64,000 nucleotides of DNA from Methanomassiliicoccus luminyensis B10 (GTDB lineage: Archaea > Thermoplasmatota > Thermoplasmata > Methanomassiliicoccales > Methanomassiliicoccaceae), in the NCBI RefSeq assembly GCF_000308215.1, contig NZ_CAJE01000013.1, positions 235,985-299,984 on the forward strand, given 5' to 3'. Shown here in pieces: positions 41,298 to 49,630 of this stretch. The notes below the pieces were generated by a model, which saw only the letters and a list, made by a program, of their open reading frames with translations, searched no databases and was not told the DNA's origin. Within the stretch, counting starts at the first letter, position 1. Each line of letters starts with the position of its first letter. The position numbers were made by a program, and so were the translations under genes.

Positions 41298-41708
41298 ATG
41301 GTCGCTTTGCCAGAGGAAGTTATGACCGCCTTGAACGACCCCGCGGCCTCCAAGGTCCTGGGGACGCGCGCTTCGGACGGGAGCGTGAACGTGATACCGG
41401 TCGGCAGCATAATGGCCGCCAGCCCCGAGCTTATCGCATTCGGCGCGATATTGATGAAGGACACCAGCAAGAACCTGGAAAAGATGAGGGACTCCGGGGA
41501 GCTGGTCTCCGTGCTGGTCAGCAAGGAGACGAAGGCCTACCAGGTCAAGGGGGCCGTCAAGGACTACGTCACCTCCGGTCCGCTGTTCGACAAGATGAAC
41601 GAGGTGCTGAAGTCACTGGGGCTTCAAGCGCGCGGAGTGTGGACCGTGGAGCCGCAACAGGTGTGGAACCAGAGCGCCAACTACGAGTCGGGCAAGAGGA
41701 TGGCCTGA
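41298..41708 (+). CDS. Pyridoxamine 5'-phosphate oxidase-like flavin protein
   Basis: A 136-aa split-barrel protein. The pattern of strands (KVLGTRASDGSVNVIPVGS, ELIAFGAILMKDTSKNLEKM, ELVSVLVSKETKAYQVKG) matches small archaeal FMN-binding members of the PNPOx-like family. The exact reaction is unknown. It lies 143 bp after mtaB on the same strand but with its own AT-rich upstream, and converges with the ACT-domain gene. Confidence 0.78.
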   Translation: MVALPEEVMTALNDPAASKVLGTRASDGSVNVIPVGSIMAASPELIAFGAILMKDTSKNLEKMRDSGELVSVLVSKETKAYQVKGAVKDYVTSGPLFDKMNEVLKSLGLQARGVWTVEPQQVWNQSANYESGKRMA

Positions 41709-41711
41709 GCC

Positions 41712-42107
41712 TCACTTTAGGTCGATCTTGACCTTGTTGTCCTTGAGGACCTTGACCGCCTTGTCCAGGTAGACCTCCTTCATCAAGATGTGGTCGGTGG
41801 AGAAGGCGGAGATGGCGAACAGGCTGATGTTCTGGTCGGCCAGCAGCTTGGTTATGTAGGCCAGGAAGCCAATGAGGTCAAACGGCAGCTTGGTGTCGAA
41901 TGAGATTATGCGGAGAGGCTTCTCCTCCTCTGTTACGTTGAGCGGGAGCCCTGTCTCCGCCACCACTGAGATCTCCGAGCCGTCGGTGACGATGGCGAAG
42001 ATCCGGTCATCCCCAGGCGGAATGCTGGATACCTTGGCCAGAGTATATTCCTTCTTGCGCACGGACGCACGGATCTCGGTGTCCTTGGTGAGCTCCTCGA
42101 ACTTCAT
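41712..42107 (-). CDS. ACT-domain protein
   Basis: A 131-aa protein with two ACT-like halves: IRASVRKKEYTLAKVS then IFAIVTDGSEISVVAE, and later LPFDLIGFLAYITKLLADQNISLFAISAFSTDHILM. This layout matches small archaeal ACT or CASTOR-like proteins that bind amino acids. ATG at 42107 is chosen over 42125. The ligand is unknown. Confidence 0.82.
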   Translation of the reverse strand: MKFEELTKDTEIRASVRKKEYTLAKVSSIPPGDDRIFAIVTDGSEISVVAETGLPLNVTEEEKPLRIISFDTKLPFDLIGFLAYITKLLADQNISLFAISAFSTDHILMKEVYLDKAVKVLKDNKVKIDLK

Positions 42108-42209
42108 TCTAACATCCCAAAGCAATGGAAAGAGCGAACGGAGTTAATAATCCACCTGCCCGGCGCGGGTCACCGCCGCCGCGGGGCTGTTCGAACCGGG
42201 ACATTGCGC

Positions 42210-42797
42210 CTATGGCACGGGGGCCGACACGTTTATGAAATACATATTGTAAGACAGTGTGGCGGGGTCCGCTCCCTCGGGAATGTCGAAGATGACCGGG
42301 AAGGTCCTGGCTTCCCCGGCAGGGATCGAGCCCGACGACATCACGCTGTACTGCTGTTCGTAGTCCGCGCGGTGCTCCGTGCCATTGACTGTCAGGAGGA
42401 AGAAGTACCACACTATCGGGATGTCATAGGACCTGTTGTTGGTCATGGTGACGTTTACCATGATCCGGTCATAGCCCTCGGCGGGCTCCCCCATGTCCGT
42501 AACCGGAGACCAGCTGTTCACCCTCATGTCCACGTTCCCCGCATCGGCCTCATTGGACACGACCCAGACGCCTACCGCGGCGATTGCCACGACGGCCACC
42601 ACGACCACCGCCAGCACGACCAGTATGGCCGGCAGGGCGCTCTGCTTGGGTGGCGGGGAGTAATACTGCACCGGCGGGGGTGATGGTCCCCGGGGCGCTC
42701 CCGGCGCGGGGGCCTCCCCTCCAAGGGGTGCGCCGCAGCTGGTGCAGAACCTGCCATCATCGGCCACCTGATCGCCGCATTGAGGACATGTAGCCAT
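42210..42797 (-). CDS. Zinc-ribbon membrane protein with extracellular beta domain
   Basis: A 195-aa protein: N-terminal zinc ribbon (CPQCGDQV...CTSCGAPLGG), Pro-rich linker, one transmembrane helix (about 55-80, AILVVLAVVVVAVVAI), and a DUF4352-like Ig-type domain (IMVNVTMTNNRSYDIP). The zinc ribbon would be cytoplasmic and the beta domain outside. Similar proteins are common in Thermoplasmata-related archaea. Function unknown. Confidence 0.78.
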   Translation of the reverse strand: MATCPQCGDQVADDGRFCTSCGAPLGGEAPAPGAPRGPSPPPVQYYSPPPKQSALPAILVVLAVVVVAVVAIAAVGVWVVSNEADAGNVDMRVNSWSPVTDMGEPAEGYDRIMVNVTMTNNRSYDIPIVWYFFLLTVNGTEHRADYEQQYSVMSSGSIPAGEARTFPVIFDIPEGADPATLSYNMYFINVSAPVP

Positions 42798-42972
42798 ATT
42801 TGACCCGCTCCTTTTCGGCCAGGCCCCATGGGGCCTATCGCCGTGTCTTTTTATGATTTGCCCCATAATTACATTTGCGGTGCCTCGGGCAGACGAGAGC
42901 CGCGGTCGCGGGCACCTCGGCAGGCACCATCGGACCCTCGCCCCTCGCGGGGCGGGACCCCAGGGTCGCGCC

Positions 42973-43983
42973 ATGAGGATATTGCACCTAGAGAACCAGG
43001 CAGGGGTGGCCAATCAACTGGCCCAGGCGCAGCGGAGGCTCGGCCACGACGCAATGGTCATGGAGACCTGGTACAACACGCTCGATGAGCCGCATGACGT
43101 GGAGATGTACTACACGCACGATAGCTTCACCTCCGACGCCAGGAACGCCATGGAGATAGTGAAGTACGCCAGGGACTTCGATATAGTGCATATACATGGC
43201 GGCATGTTCTGGAAAAGAGCGGACGCGGTGGCCATCAAGCTGCTTCTGCGAAAGCCGCTCGTGGTCCACTACCACGGTAGCGAGACCAGGGACGGCTACG
43301 GAATGCACTATCGGTTCCTGGCAGATCATAAGTTCGTGTCCCGGCCGGACCTGCTGAAGTGGCATCCTGACAGCCAGTACGTGCCTAACCCGGTCGGCCA
43401 GTTCTCTTATGAGTTCGATGCTGGCGCCAAGCTCCGAGTGCTGCATATGGCCACCAACAGACGGGCCAAGGGCACCGATACCATCGAAAAGACGCTGGAG
43501 GCCATGGTCCGCGGCGGAGCGGGCATCGAATACGCGGTCCTCGATAGAGTTCCTCACTCCCAGGCCATGGGGGAGCTGCGCCGCTCTCACATTCTCATCG
43601 ACCAGCTCATCGATCCCCGGGCGGTCGGCATGCCCAGCATCATCGGCGTCGCGTCGTTCGAGGCCATGGCCATGGGGAAGGTGGCCATATCCTCGTTCGA
43701 CCGGGAGTACCGGCCATATTACCCGGGCTGCCCTGTGGTGGCCATCGAGCCGACCGCCGAAGCGCTGGAGGAGGCGATACTCCGCTTCAGGGACGACATG
43801 GCCTCGGCCCAGCAGATCGGGATGGCAGGGAGGCAGTATGTCCGGGAGAAACACTCCGCCGACACCATCGTGAAGGACGTGATGCCGGTGTACGAGGGGC
43901 TGCTGGAGAAGAGAGCTAGAGGTCCCGCCATTCCTCCTGGAGGATGGACATCAGGACGTCGTTCTCGTAGCGGCCGTTCTTGA
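42973..43983 (+). CDS. Glycosyltransferase-like protein
   Basis: A 336-aa protein with a GT-B-like layout: MRILHLENQAGVANQLAQ at the start, HIHGGMFWKRAD, then VVHYHGSETRDG, and in the C-terminal half FEAMAMGKVAISS with a trailing REKHSADTIV helix. It should use a nucleotide sugar, with the acceptor unknown. The last 68 bp overlap the convergent GNAT gene at 43916, so its basic C-terminus may be an extension. Confidence 0.8.
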   Translation: MRILHLENQAGVANQLAQAQRRLGHDAMVMETWYNTLDEPHDVEMYYTHDSFTSDARNAMEIVKYARDFDIVHIHGGMFWKRADAVAIKLLLRKPLVVHYHGSETRDGYGMHYRFLADHKFVSRPDLLKWHPDSQYVPNPVGQFSYEFDAGAKLRVLHMATNRRAKGTDTIEKTLEAMVRGGAGIEYAVLDRVPHSQAMGELRRSHILIDQLIDPRAVGMPSIIGVASFEAMAMGKVAISSFDREYRPYYPGCPVVAIEPTAEALEEAILRFRDDMASAQQIGMAGRQYVREKHSADTIVKDVMPVYEGLLEKRARGPAIPPGGWTSGRRSRSGRS

Positions 43984-44440
43984 ACCTGGCCTTGCGCATG
44001 ACCCCTTCCTTCCGGAACCCACACTTCTCGTACGCCCGAATGGCGCGGGCGTTGGCCTCGGCCACGTTGAGGTACACCCGGTTGAGGTCCATCTCATCGA
44101 ACAAGTACCGGAGCATGGTCCGGACGACATCGGTGCCGTAGCCTCGGTCCCACACGTCCTTTTCACCAATCGCCAGCCATAGGCTGCATCGGCGGTCCTC
44201 CCACTCCAGCTTGATGATCCCGCAGTTGCCGATGAGCCGGCCGTCCTCGGCCTCCACGCTCAGCACCCTTTCGTCGGTCCCTTGGAGGTCGTGGTACCAC
44301 TGCTCCTGTTCCTCCAGGCCGGCCAGGGGGTTGGACATCAGGTGCGCATTTACCTCCGGGTCGTTCAGCCAGTCCACGAAGTGCGGCAGGTCGCCCCACT
44401 CCACCGCCCTCAGCGTGACCTTCTCCCCCCGCAGCGGCAT
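43916..44440 (-). CDS. GNAT acetyltransferase (RimJ/RimL type), copy 3
   Basis: A 174-aa N-acetyltransferase. It has the LIGNCGIIKLEW strand, the acetyl-CoA loop DRGYGTDVVRTML and the C-terminal RAIRAYEKCGFRKEGVMR. Downstream of two related genes with 4-bp gap or overlap, it is closest in sequence to the copy at 44445-44987. Substrate unknown. Confidence 0.88.
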   Translation of the reverse strand: MPLRGEKVTLRAVEWGDLPHFVDWLNDPEVNAHLMSNPLAGLEEQEQWYHDLQGTDERVLSVEAEDGRLIGNCGIIKLEWEDRRCSLWLAIGEKDVWDRGYGTDVVRTMLRYLFDEMDLNRVYLNVAEANARAIRAYEKCGFRKEGVMRKARFKNGRYENDVLMSILQEEWRDL

Positions 44441-44444
44441 GGCC

Positions 44445-44987
44445 TCACGGCCTCCTGCCGGCGGGGAGGCCGTTCCATTCGTCCTTCAGCAGGGACATCT
44501 GCACGCAGTCGATGTACTGGCCGTTCTTGTAGAGATAGGAACGCAGAACACCCTCCCGGCGGAACCCGCACTTCTCGTACGCCCGAATGGCGCGCAGGTT
44601 GTCCGCGGCGGCGGTCAGGGACGCCCGGTTCAGGCCCATCTCGCCGAAGGCGAGGCCCAGCAGTACGGCGAGCGCGTCCGTCCCATACCCCCGCGACCAG
44701 GCCCCCTTTTCCCCGATCATGATGCCGACGTCGGCCCGCCGGTGCGTCCAATCTATCTCCCGGAGGGCGCAGTTGCCGATGAGTCGGCCGTCCTTGGTCT
44801 CGATGCTGAACGTTCTTTCGGACGACGATGACATGACGCCCCGTAACCAGGCCTCCTCTTCCTCCGGGGACACCAGCGCGCCGACCGGCAGGTACGCCGT
44901 CACCTCTGGATCGTTGATCCACTTGAGGAAGTACGGCAGGTCCGCCTTCTCCGGCGCGCGCAGCCTTACCGATGCGCCTTCGATCAT
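44445..44987 (-). CDS. GNAT acetyltransferase (RimJ/RimL type), copy 2
   Basis: A 180-aa protein with LIGNCALREIDW, the acetyl-CoA loop SRGYGTDALAVLLG and RAIRAYEKCGFRREGVLR. It shares long identical stretches with copy 3, pointing to tandem duplication. ATG at 44987 overlaps the upstream GNAT stop (ATGA, 44984-44987). Likely acetylates a small molecule or a protein N-terminus. Confidence 0.88.
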   Translation of the reverse strand: MIEGASVRLRAPEKADLPYFLKWINDPEVTAYLPVGALVSPEEEEAWLRGVMSSSSERTFSIETKDGRLIGNCALREIDWTHRRADVGIMIGEKGAWSRGYGTDALAVLLGLAFGEMGLNRASLTAAADNLRAIRAYEKCGFRREGVLRSYLYKNGQYIDCVQMSLLKDEWNGLPAGRRP

Positions 44988-45523
44988 CCGGGGCCCCCAT
45001 GCTCGCCGCGCAGCACGGACATGAGAAGGGTGGAGCAATGCTCGCCATGATGGAAGTGGTCGTCCCGGAAGGTGCCGTCCCTGCGGAAGCCGCTCTCCTC
45101 GAAGCATCGTACCGCCCGGTCGTTGTACTCCGGTACCCGGGCCTGCACGCGGTGGAGGTTGAGCACCATAAAGGCATGGTCGAGGACCAGCCGGACGGCT
45201 TCCCTGCCCAGCCCCTGGCCCCAGCACGACGGCTCGCCTATGACAATCTGCAGGTCCGCGGCGCCGTTCCTCCGATCTATCCTCGACAAAGAGGCCCACC
45301 CGATGGGCTTCCCATCCTGGAGCTGGAGTATAACATATCCGCGCTCCGCGATGGAGGACACCATCCTCTCCGCGGCCCTCTTCTCCTCCTCCATGGAGGC
45401 GGCGAAGAGGGGGCGCTGCGCTCCGAGGCCCTCGGTGACCCTCTCGTCGTTATGCCATCTGTACAATAGCCAGACGTCCTCGGTCTGCAACGGGCGGAGC
45501 CCGACCCTCTCTCCCTTCAGCAT
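44984..45523 (-). CDS. GNAT acetyltransferase (RimJ/RimL type), copy 1
   Basis: A 179-aa protein, first in a run of three. Motifs: PIGWASLSRIDR, the CoA loop GQGLGREAVRLVLDHAF and RAVRCFEESGFRRDGTFR. More diverged than the other two. ATG at 45523 gives the typical MLKGERVGLRPL start; GTG at 45532 is in frame. Divergent from adenylate kinase. Confidence 0.87.
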   Translation of the reverse strand: MLKGERVGLRPLQTEDVWLLYRWHNDERVTEGLGAQRPLFAASMEEEKRAAERMVSSIAERGYVILQLQDGKPIGWASLSRIDRRNGAADLQIVIGEPSCWGQGLGREAVRLVLDHAFMVLNLHRVQARVPEYNDRAVRCFEESGFRRDGTFRDDHFHHGEHCSTLLMSVLRGEHGGPG

Positions 45524-45611
45524 GTAGCTCACGGTTCAGAGAGCGTTCGATGAATAAAATTCTTGGCCATCTTCAAAAATGGCTTAAGGCAGGAGAATAT
45601 TCCTGGCACCC

Positions 45612-46247
45612 ATGGACGCTAAGATCGTGCTTCTGGGCGCGCCCGGCTCCGGAAAGGGCACCCAGGCAAAGAGGCTGTGCGACGAGCTGGGCCTCACCTT
45701 GATATCGACCGGCGACCTGCTGCGCGAGGCGGTGCGGAACAACACCTCCCTGGGCGTAAAGGCCAAGGGATTCATGGACGCGGGCAAGCTCGTTCCTGAC
45801 GAGCTGGTGATCGGCCTTATTCAGGAGAAGGTCAAGGGGATCAAGGACGGGTTCCTGCTGGACGGGTTCCCCCGGAACCTCGAGCAGGCCAAGATGCTGG
45901 ACACTATCGCCGACATCAACCTGGCGGTCAATCTCGATGTTAATGAGGACATCATCGTCGACCGCATCGTGAAGAGGCGCAGCTGCAAGCAGTGCAACGA
46001 AGTGTACCACCTGGAGGCGAAGCCGCCCAAGGCCGCCGGCAAGTGCGACAAGTGCGGCGGGGAGCTTTATCAGAGGACAGACGACTCCGAGGCTACCGTC
46101 CGCGAGCGCTTGAGGGTGTATAAGGAGAGGACCCTGCCCCTGGCGAAGCTCTACCAGGACCGGGGCATTTTGGTCAACGTCGACGGACAGGGCGAGATAG
46201 ACGCCGTGTACAAGCGCATCCTCGACGCCGTAAAGAGAAAGCTCTGA
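45612..46247 (+). CDS. adk: Adenylate kinase
   Basis: A 211-aa nucleoside monophosphate kinase, bacterial-type long form. P-loop GAPGSGKGTQAKRL at the N-terminus, AMP-binding STGDLLREAV, DGFPRNLEQA, and a zinc-binding LID with CKQC and CDKCGG pairs. It equilibrates ATP, ADP and AMP. TTAAGG-type AT stretch about 25 bp upstream may be the promoter. Stands alone between divergent and convergent genes. Confidence 0.95.
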   Translation: MDAKIVLLGAPGSGKGTQAKRLCDELGLTLISTGDLLREAVRNNTSLGVKAKGFMDAGKLVPDELVIGLIQEKVKGIKDGFLLDGFPRNLEQAKMLDTIADINLAVNLDVNEDIIVDRIVKRRSCKQCNEVYHLEAKPPKAAGKCDKCGGELYQRTDDSEATVRERLRVYKERTLPLAKLYQDRGILVNVDGQGEIDAVYKRILDAVKRKL

Positions 46248-46307
46248 AACCTCATCGGGGCGCGCGGCCCCTCGGTTCCCGCGCAAGGTTTTTCTAGACT
46301 CCTGAAC

Positions 46308-46859
46308 TCACTCCAGCTTCTTCCCGCAGGAGTCGCAGTACCGCTGCCCCGGCTCGGTCGCCTGCACCCCGCAGCGGGGGCAGAACAGCAGGCCTCCCTG
46401 GGACGGCTGTTCTGCCGGCTGTACCTGTTGCTGAGGAGGGTACGGCATGGGCTGCCCCGGCTGGGTCGGATACTGGTATTGGTACGCGGACCCCGCCTTA
46501 CGCTCCTTGTAGTAGTCGTTCAGCATCAGGATGCCGCCGATGAGGAAGAAGATGAAGGTGAGCGCTCCGAATATGCTCGTGAAGAGGAGCATAATGATGC
46601 CGCTGGCGATCATCAGGACCCCGCCTACAGGCTTCTGGCGCGTCAGGGTCCCGCCGATGACGCCCACGATCGAGCATATCATGCTCACGGCGCCATAGCC
46701 ATAGTACAGCCCGGCATACTCCGACAGGTCCATCCCGATTTCTTCCATATATGGGTCAAAGAACCCTGCGCCGCTGAGATAGCCAATCGCTATAAACATT
46801 ATGCCGATGAGTATCCCGAATACAGCGCCGATCAGGCCTAACCAGAACGGTTTGTTCAT
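46308..46859 (-). CDS. Four-helix membrane protein with zinc ribbon
   Basis: A 183-aa protein with about four transmembrane helices in the first 115 residues, a Gln/Pro-rich linker (YQYQYPTQPGQPMPYPP) and a C-terminal zinc ribbon (CPRCGVQ...CDSCGKKLE). DUF4064-like arrangement. No function is known. It converges with adk. Confidence 0.75.
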   Translation of the reverse strand: MNKPFWLGLIGAVFGILIGIMFIAIGYLSGAGFFDPYMEEIGMDLSEYAGLYYGYGAVSMICSIVGVIGGTLTRQKPVGGVLMIASGIIMLLFTSIFGALTFIFFLIGGILMLNDYYKERKAGSAYQYQYPTQPGQPMPYPPQQQVQPAEQPSQGGLLFCPRCGVQATEPGQRYCDSCGKKLE

Positions 46860-47139
46860 CTTAGTCCCAGGGGTTCATCGGCCTGCTCGGTCTTATAGAT
46901 TACTGGAAAGGGAGCGATCACGGAGATTTTTTCTGAGCGTGACCCCGAAAGAGCCGCCGTGATCCCATATTGCTATTCGATCGATCGCAGCCTACCGAGT
47001 GCATAATTTCGCGCACCATTATAATTCGTCCGGCCGCTTGCGATGCCTTGGCGGATGTTCGCAGGAGAAGGGAAGGCGGCGCTCGCCCGCCCCGAACAAA
47101 ACATTTAAAATACAGGAGCAGTTTCCAGGCTACTACGAT

Positions 47140-47212
47140 AGCCCCGTAGTGTAGCGGTCAATCATGCGGGACTCTGGATCCTGCGACGACAGTTCGAATC
47201 TGTCCGGGGCTA
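47140..47212 (+). tRNA. tRNA-Gln (CTG)
   Basis: Plus-strand cloverleaf: acceptor AGCCCCG pairs with CGGGGCT, discriminator A, no encoded CCA. The anticodon arm has the loop CTCTGGA with anticodon CTG. TTTAAAAT about 30 bp upstream is a good TATA box. In methanogens this tRNA is charged through glutamate and amidated by GatDE. Confidence 0.92.
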
Positions 47213-47225
47213 CTTCCCTCCCTTT

Positions 47226-47840
47226 TCACTGGAGGTCCTTCGGTTCCAGATGCTCCAATCCTTTGGCCAGGTCCTTGAAGAACCTCCTGCCGTCCTCCGG
47301 ACCCCTGGCGAAGAGCACGTCCCCGGCCATTATGGGGGTGTGGCGGTCCGGCCCGTAGATATACCGGCGGCCCCGGCGTATGGCGATGACCCTCATGCCC
47401 GAGTTGGTGGACAGCTTCACCGCCCCCAGGGTGCTGCCGGCGAGGTCGGAGCCCTCCTCCACCACGGCCGTGCTGATGATGACATCCGATTCCCTCAGGG
47501 ACATGCCCACCACGGGGTGCAGCGGCTGGCCCATGCGGACCACGTTGGCGATCTTCAGGGCGGCATCGGATATGTCCTGCACCGAGCGGGCCAGCAGTAT
47601 GACCAGGAGCGACCTCTTGGTGTCCCCGTCCTGCACCGCGCCCTGGATGGACAGCTCCTGCAGCTCGTCCCCCATTTCCCGCACCCGGGCCTCCAGCTGG
47701 GCCACTTCTTCGGCGATGTCCCGGTTGTTGTAGAGCAGCGAAGAATACGCCAGGTCGATCATGAGCTCGGAGGTGTCCTTTATCTCCAGGAACATGTCCT
47801 GGAGGTTCTCGGTCACTGCTCCGGCGGATATATCGGCCAT
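47226..47840 (-). CDS. PhoU-TrkA_C protein, second of a pair
   Basis: A 204-aa cytoplasmic protein: PhoU-like helical part at about 1-115 (LMIDLAYSSLLYNNRDIAEEV) and a TrkA_C domain at about 125-200 (GSDLAGSTLGAVKL, MRVIAIRRGRRYIYGP). Archaeal pairs of this kind often stand beside SLC41/MgtE-type transporters and are thought to gate cation transport. It overlaps its upstream partner by 28 bp. ATG at 47840 is chosen. Confidence 0.88.
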   Translation of the reverse strand: MADISAGAVTENLQDMFLEIKDTSELMIDLAYSSLLYNNRDIAEEVAQLEARVREMGDELQELSIQGAVQDGDTKRSLLVILLARSVQDISDAALKIANVVRMGQPLHPVVGMSLRESDVIISTAVVEEGSDLAGSTLGAVKLSTNSGMRVIAIRRGRRYIYGPDRHTPIMAGDVLFARGPEDGRRFFKDLAKGLEHLEPKDLQ

Positions 47841-48445
47841 CTCTCCACCCCCTGAGCGAACTTGCACAGCCTGGTGTACCCGTCCTCGGTACCGCGGACC
47901 ACCAGCATGTCCCCTTCCTTCAGCTTCTCTTCCGGCTCGGGATCGTATATCCACCTGATCCCCCGCTTGATGGCAATGATCCTCATGCCCGTCTCCGATT
48001 CCACGCTCAGGTGGCCGATGGTGTTCCCCTTCATGTCCGAGGCGCCGGACATGCTCAGCAGGAAGATCTTCTCCTCGGCGTCGCGGAGGACGTACGAGAG
48101 GAAAGGTCCCTTCTCGGAGCCCAGCTCCAGGAGGCCCACGATGTCCGCCGCGGCCTTGGATATCGACGCGGCGCCCTCAGCCACCTGCAGCAGGCCGGAC
48201 AGCTGCACCGCGTCGTCCATGGTGCGGCTGGCCATCATCGCCTTTATCTTGATCCCGTAGTTCAGCTGGTCCACCTTGGACTCGAGGTGCTTGACCTCCG
48301 CCCCGATCTCGTGGCTGTTGAACAGCAACGCGGCGTAGGCGAGGTCAACGATGACCTCGGATATGTCCTTCATCTCCGTTAGTAGCTCACGCACGGTGAG
48401 GTTCTCTTCCTCGTCGCCATCGGCGAGGGGGTCGAAAAAGGACAT
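47813..48445 (-). CDS. PhoU-TrkA_C protein, first of a pair
   Basis: A 210-aa homologue of the next gene: PhoU-like part (VIVDLAYAALLFNSHEIGAEV) and TrkA_C (SDMKGNTIGHLSVES, MRIIAIKRGIRWIYDP). The two probably form a heteromeric sensor. Its expected partner, the SLC41/MgtE-type transporter, lies 1.2 kb away on the other strand, with a transposon relic between. Confidence 0.88.
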   Translation of the reverse strand: MSFFDPLADGDEEENLTVRELLTEMKDISEVIVDLAYAALLFNSHEIGAEVKHLESKVDQLNYGIKIKAMMASRTMDDAVQLSGLLQVAEGAASISKAAADIVGLLELGSEKGPFLSYVLRDAEEKIFLLSMSGASDMKGNTIGHLSVESETGMRIIAIKRGIRWIYDPEPEEKLKEGDMLVVRGTEDGYTRLCKFAQGVERWPIYPPEQ

Positions 48446-48600
48446 CCCTCAACATGCCCCCCGAAGCGGCAAGCCACCGCTGGACGGCCCATCGAGATGT
48501 CGATCGTCGTCCGTTGCACTTGTCATGGTCCTATTCACAATTCCGGGTCCGAGACGCCGCTCGGCCCATTCCACTAATTCACGTATTAGGTATAATAAAC

Positions 48601-49427
48601 CTAAGGGCATGTGGCAGGGCATATGGCCCCAGAGGCACCATCATAGAGGAGTGAACTATCCATTGGACTTGCACCGGCTAGGTGGCGTAGCGGTCCAGTG
48701 TCCACGAGCGAGTTCGGGCAGTTCCTGCCCTACCTTCAACAATCCTCTATTTTAGAACCCTTTTGTTTCCAGGCCATTCTCCTCTGATCCCGCCGTAATT
48801 TATTCAATTCTCGCTTCAGGTGACAAGGGATCTCTGTCACTAGACCGTCGCTGTCAACAGCGTAATGTTCTAGTCCAAGGTCTATGCCAACCGCTTTTTC
48901 GATGAACGTGATTTCGTCCTCATTCTTGCAGTCATCGACCCAAAGGTAGACGTACCAATTCCAGATAGCATGTGCTTGATGGTAAGGCCTTTTATCTCAC
49001 CGATAACTTCACGATGCAAGCGGATAGGAATGTTGTCTATCTTTGATAGCTGGAGAATGCCAAACTTATCATTCTTAGGCAACAGCTTGAAACCACTTTG
49101 AATATGGCTGAATGAACGGAAGCGTTGCGAAGACTTGAATCTCAGGCTGCCGACCTCCCTGCCACTTTCCTTCAGTCCTTTTTGTGTATTCAAGTTGATG
49201 AATAGGCGGTGCAGCACGTATTGAAGGACCTGGGCATTCACATTTCTGAGGTCGTCTTCACTTTCTTTCTAAACTGAGAGGAGGGTTTGCAATCTGAACT
49301 CATCACGTTCGCCCTTCATTTAGAACTCAAGGAAGCGATTGTAAATGAGACGGCATATCTCCAGCGTCCACAACAGCATCCGTTCCTCCTCTTTGTTCGG
49401 ATAGAGACGGAACTTGTAGGTGAGCAT
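48601..49427 (-). pseudogene. Decayed IS200/IS605-type tnpB with internal deletion
   Basis: The relic starts at ATG 49427 behind GGAGGGG, with MLTYKFRLYPNKEEE, the usual TnpB start. In-frame stops follow near 49320 and 49265, then a shift near 48960. The RuvC-I region is readable (AVGIDLGLEHYAVDSDG), then HLKRELNKLRRDQ and MAWKQKGSK; the RuvC-II and zinc-finger parts are missing and the frame closes. C-terminal-like text (GASPMDSSLLYDGASGAICP) reappears downstream to a TAG at 48601. No TnpA is seen. The assignment of the 3' tail is less certain than the rest. Confidence 0.75.
48716..48730 (-). other. Hairpin in the tnpB 3' tail
   Basis: GGGCAG-GAA-CTGCCC on the minus strand is a perfect 6-bp stem with a 3-base loop, located in the retained 3' part of the tnpB relic. 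In this transposon family the 3' end carries a subterminal hairpin and the guide (omega) RNA. Here it is only suggestive. Confidence 0.35.
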
Positions 49428-49630
49428 GACATCCCCTCCGTTTTTCTTGACATCTTTCGTATATAAGCATCGAACGGGGGAAGGTGGCCGAAAGTGCCTA
49501 AGCAGCCATATTATACTTGGAAGAATGAAAGTACCTAATGGATATATTTCATCTTCACGATAACATAGCGACTTCCTCCCCATATGAGTTAAAATAGTAA
49601 TGAAGAGTAATAGGGTCCGAGGGGCAGGCC

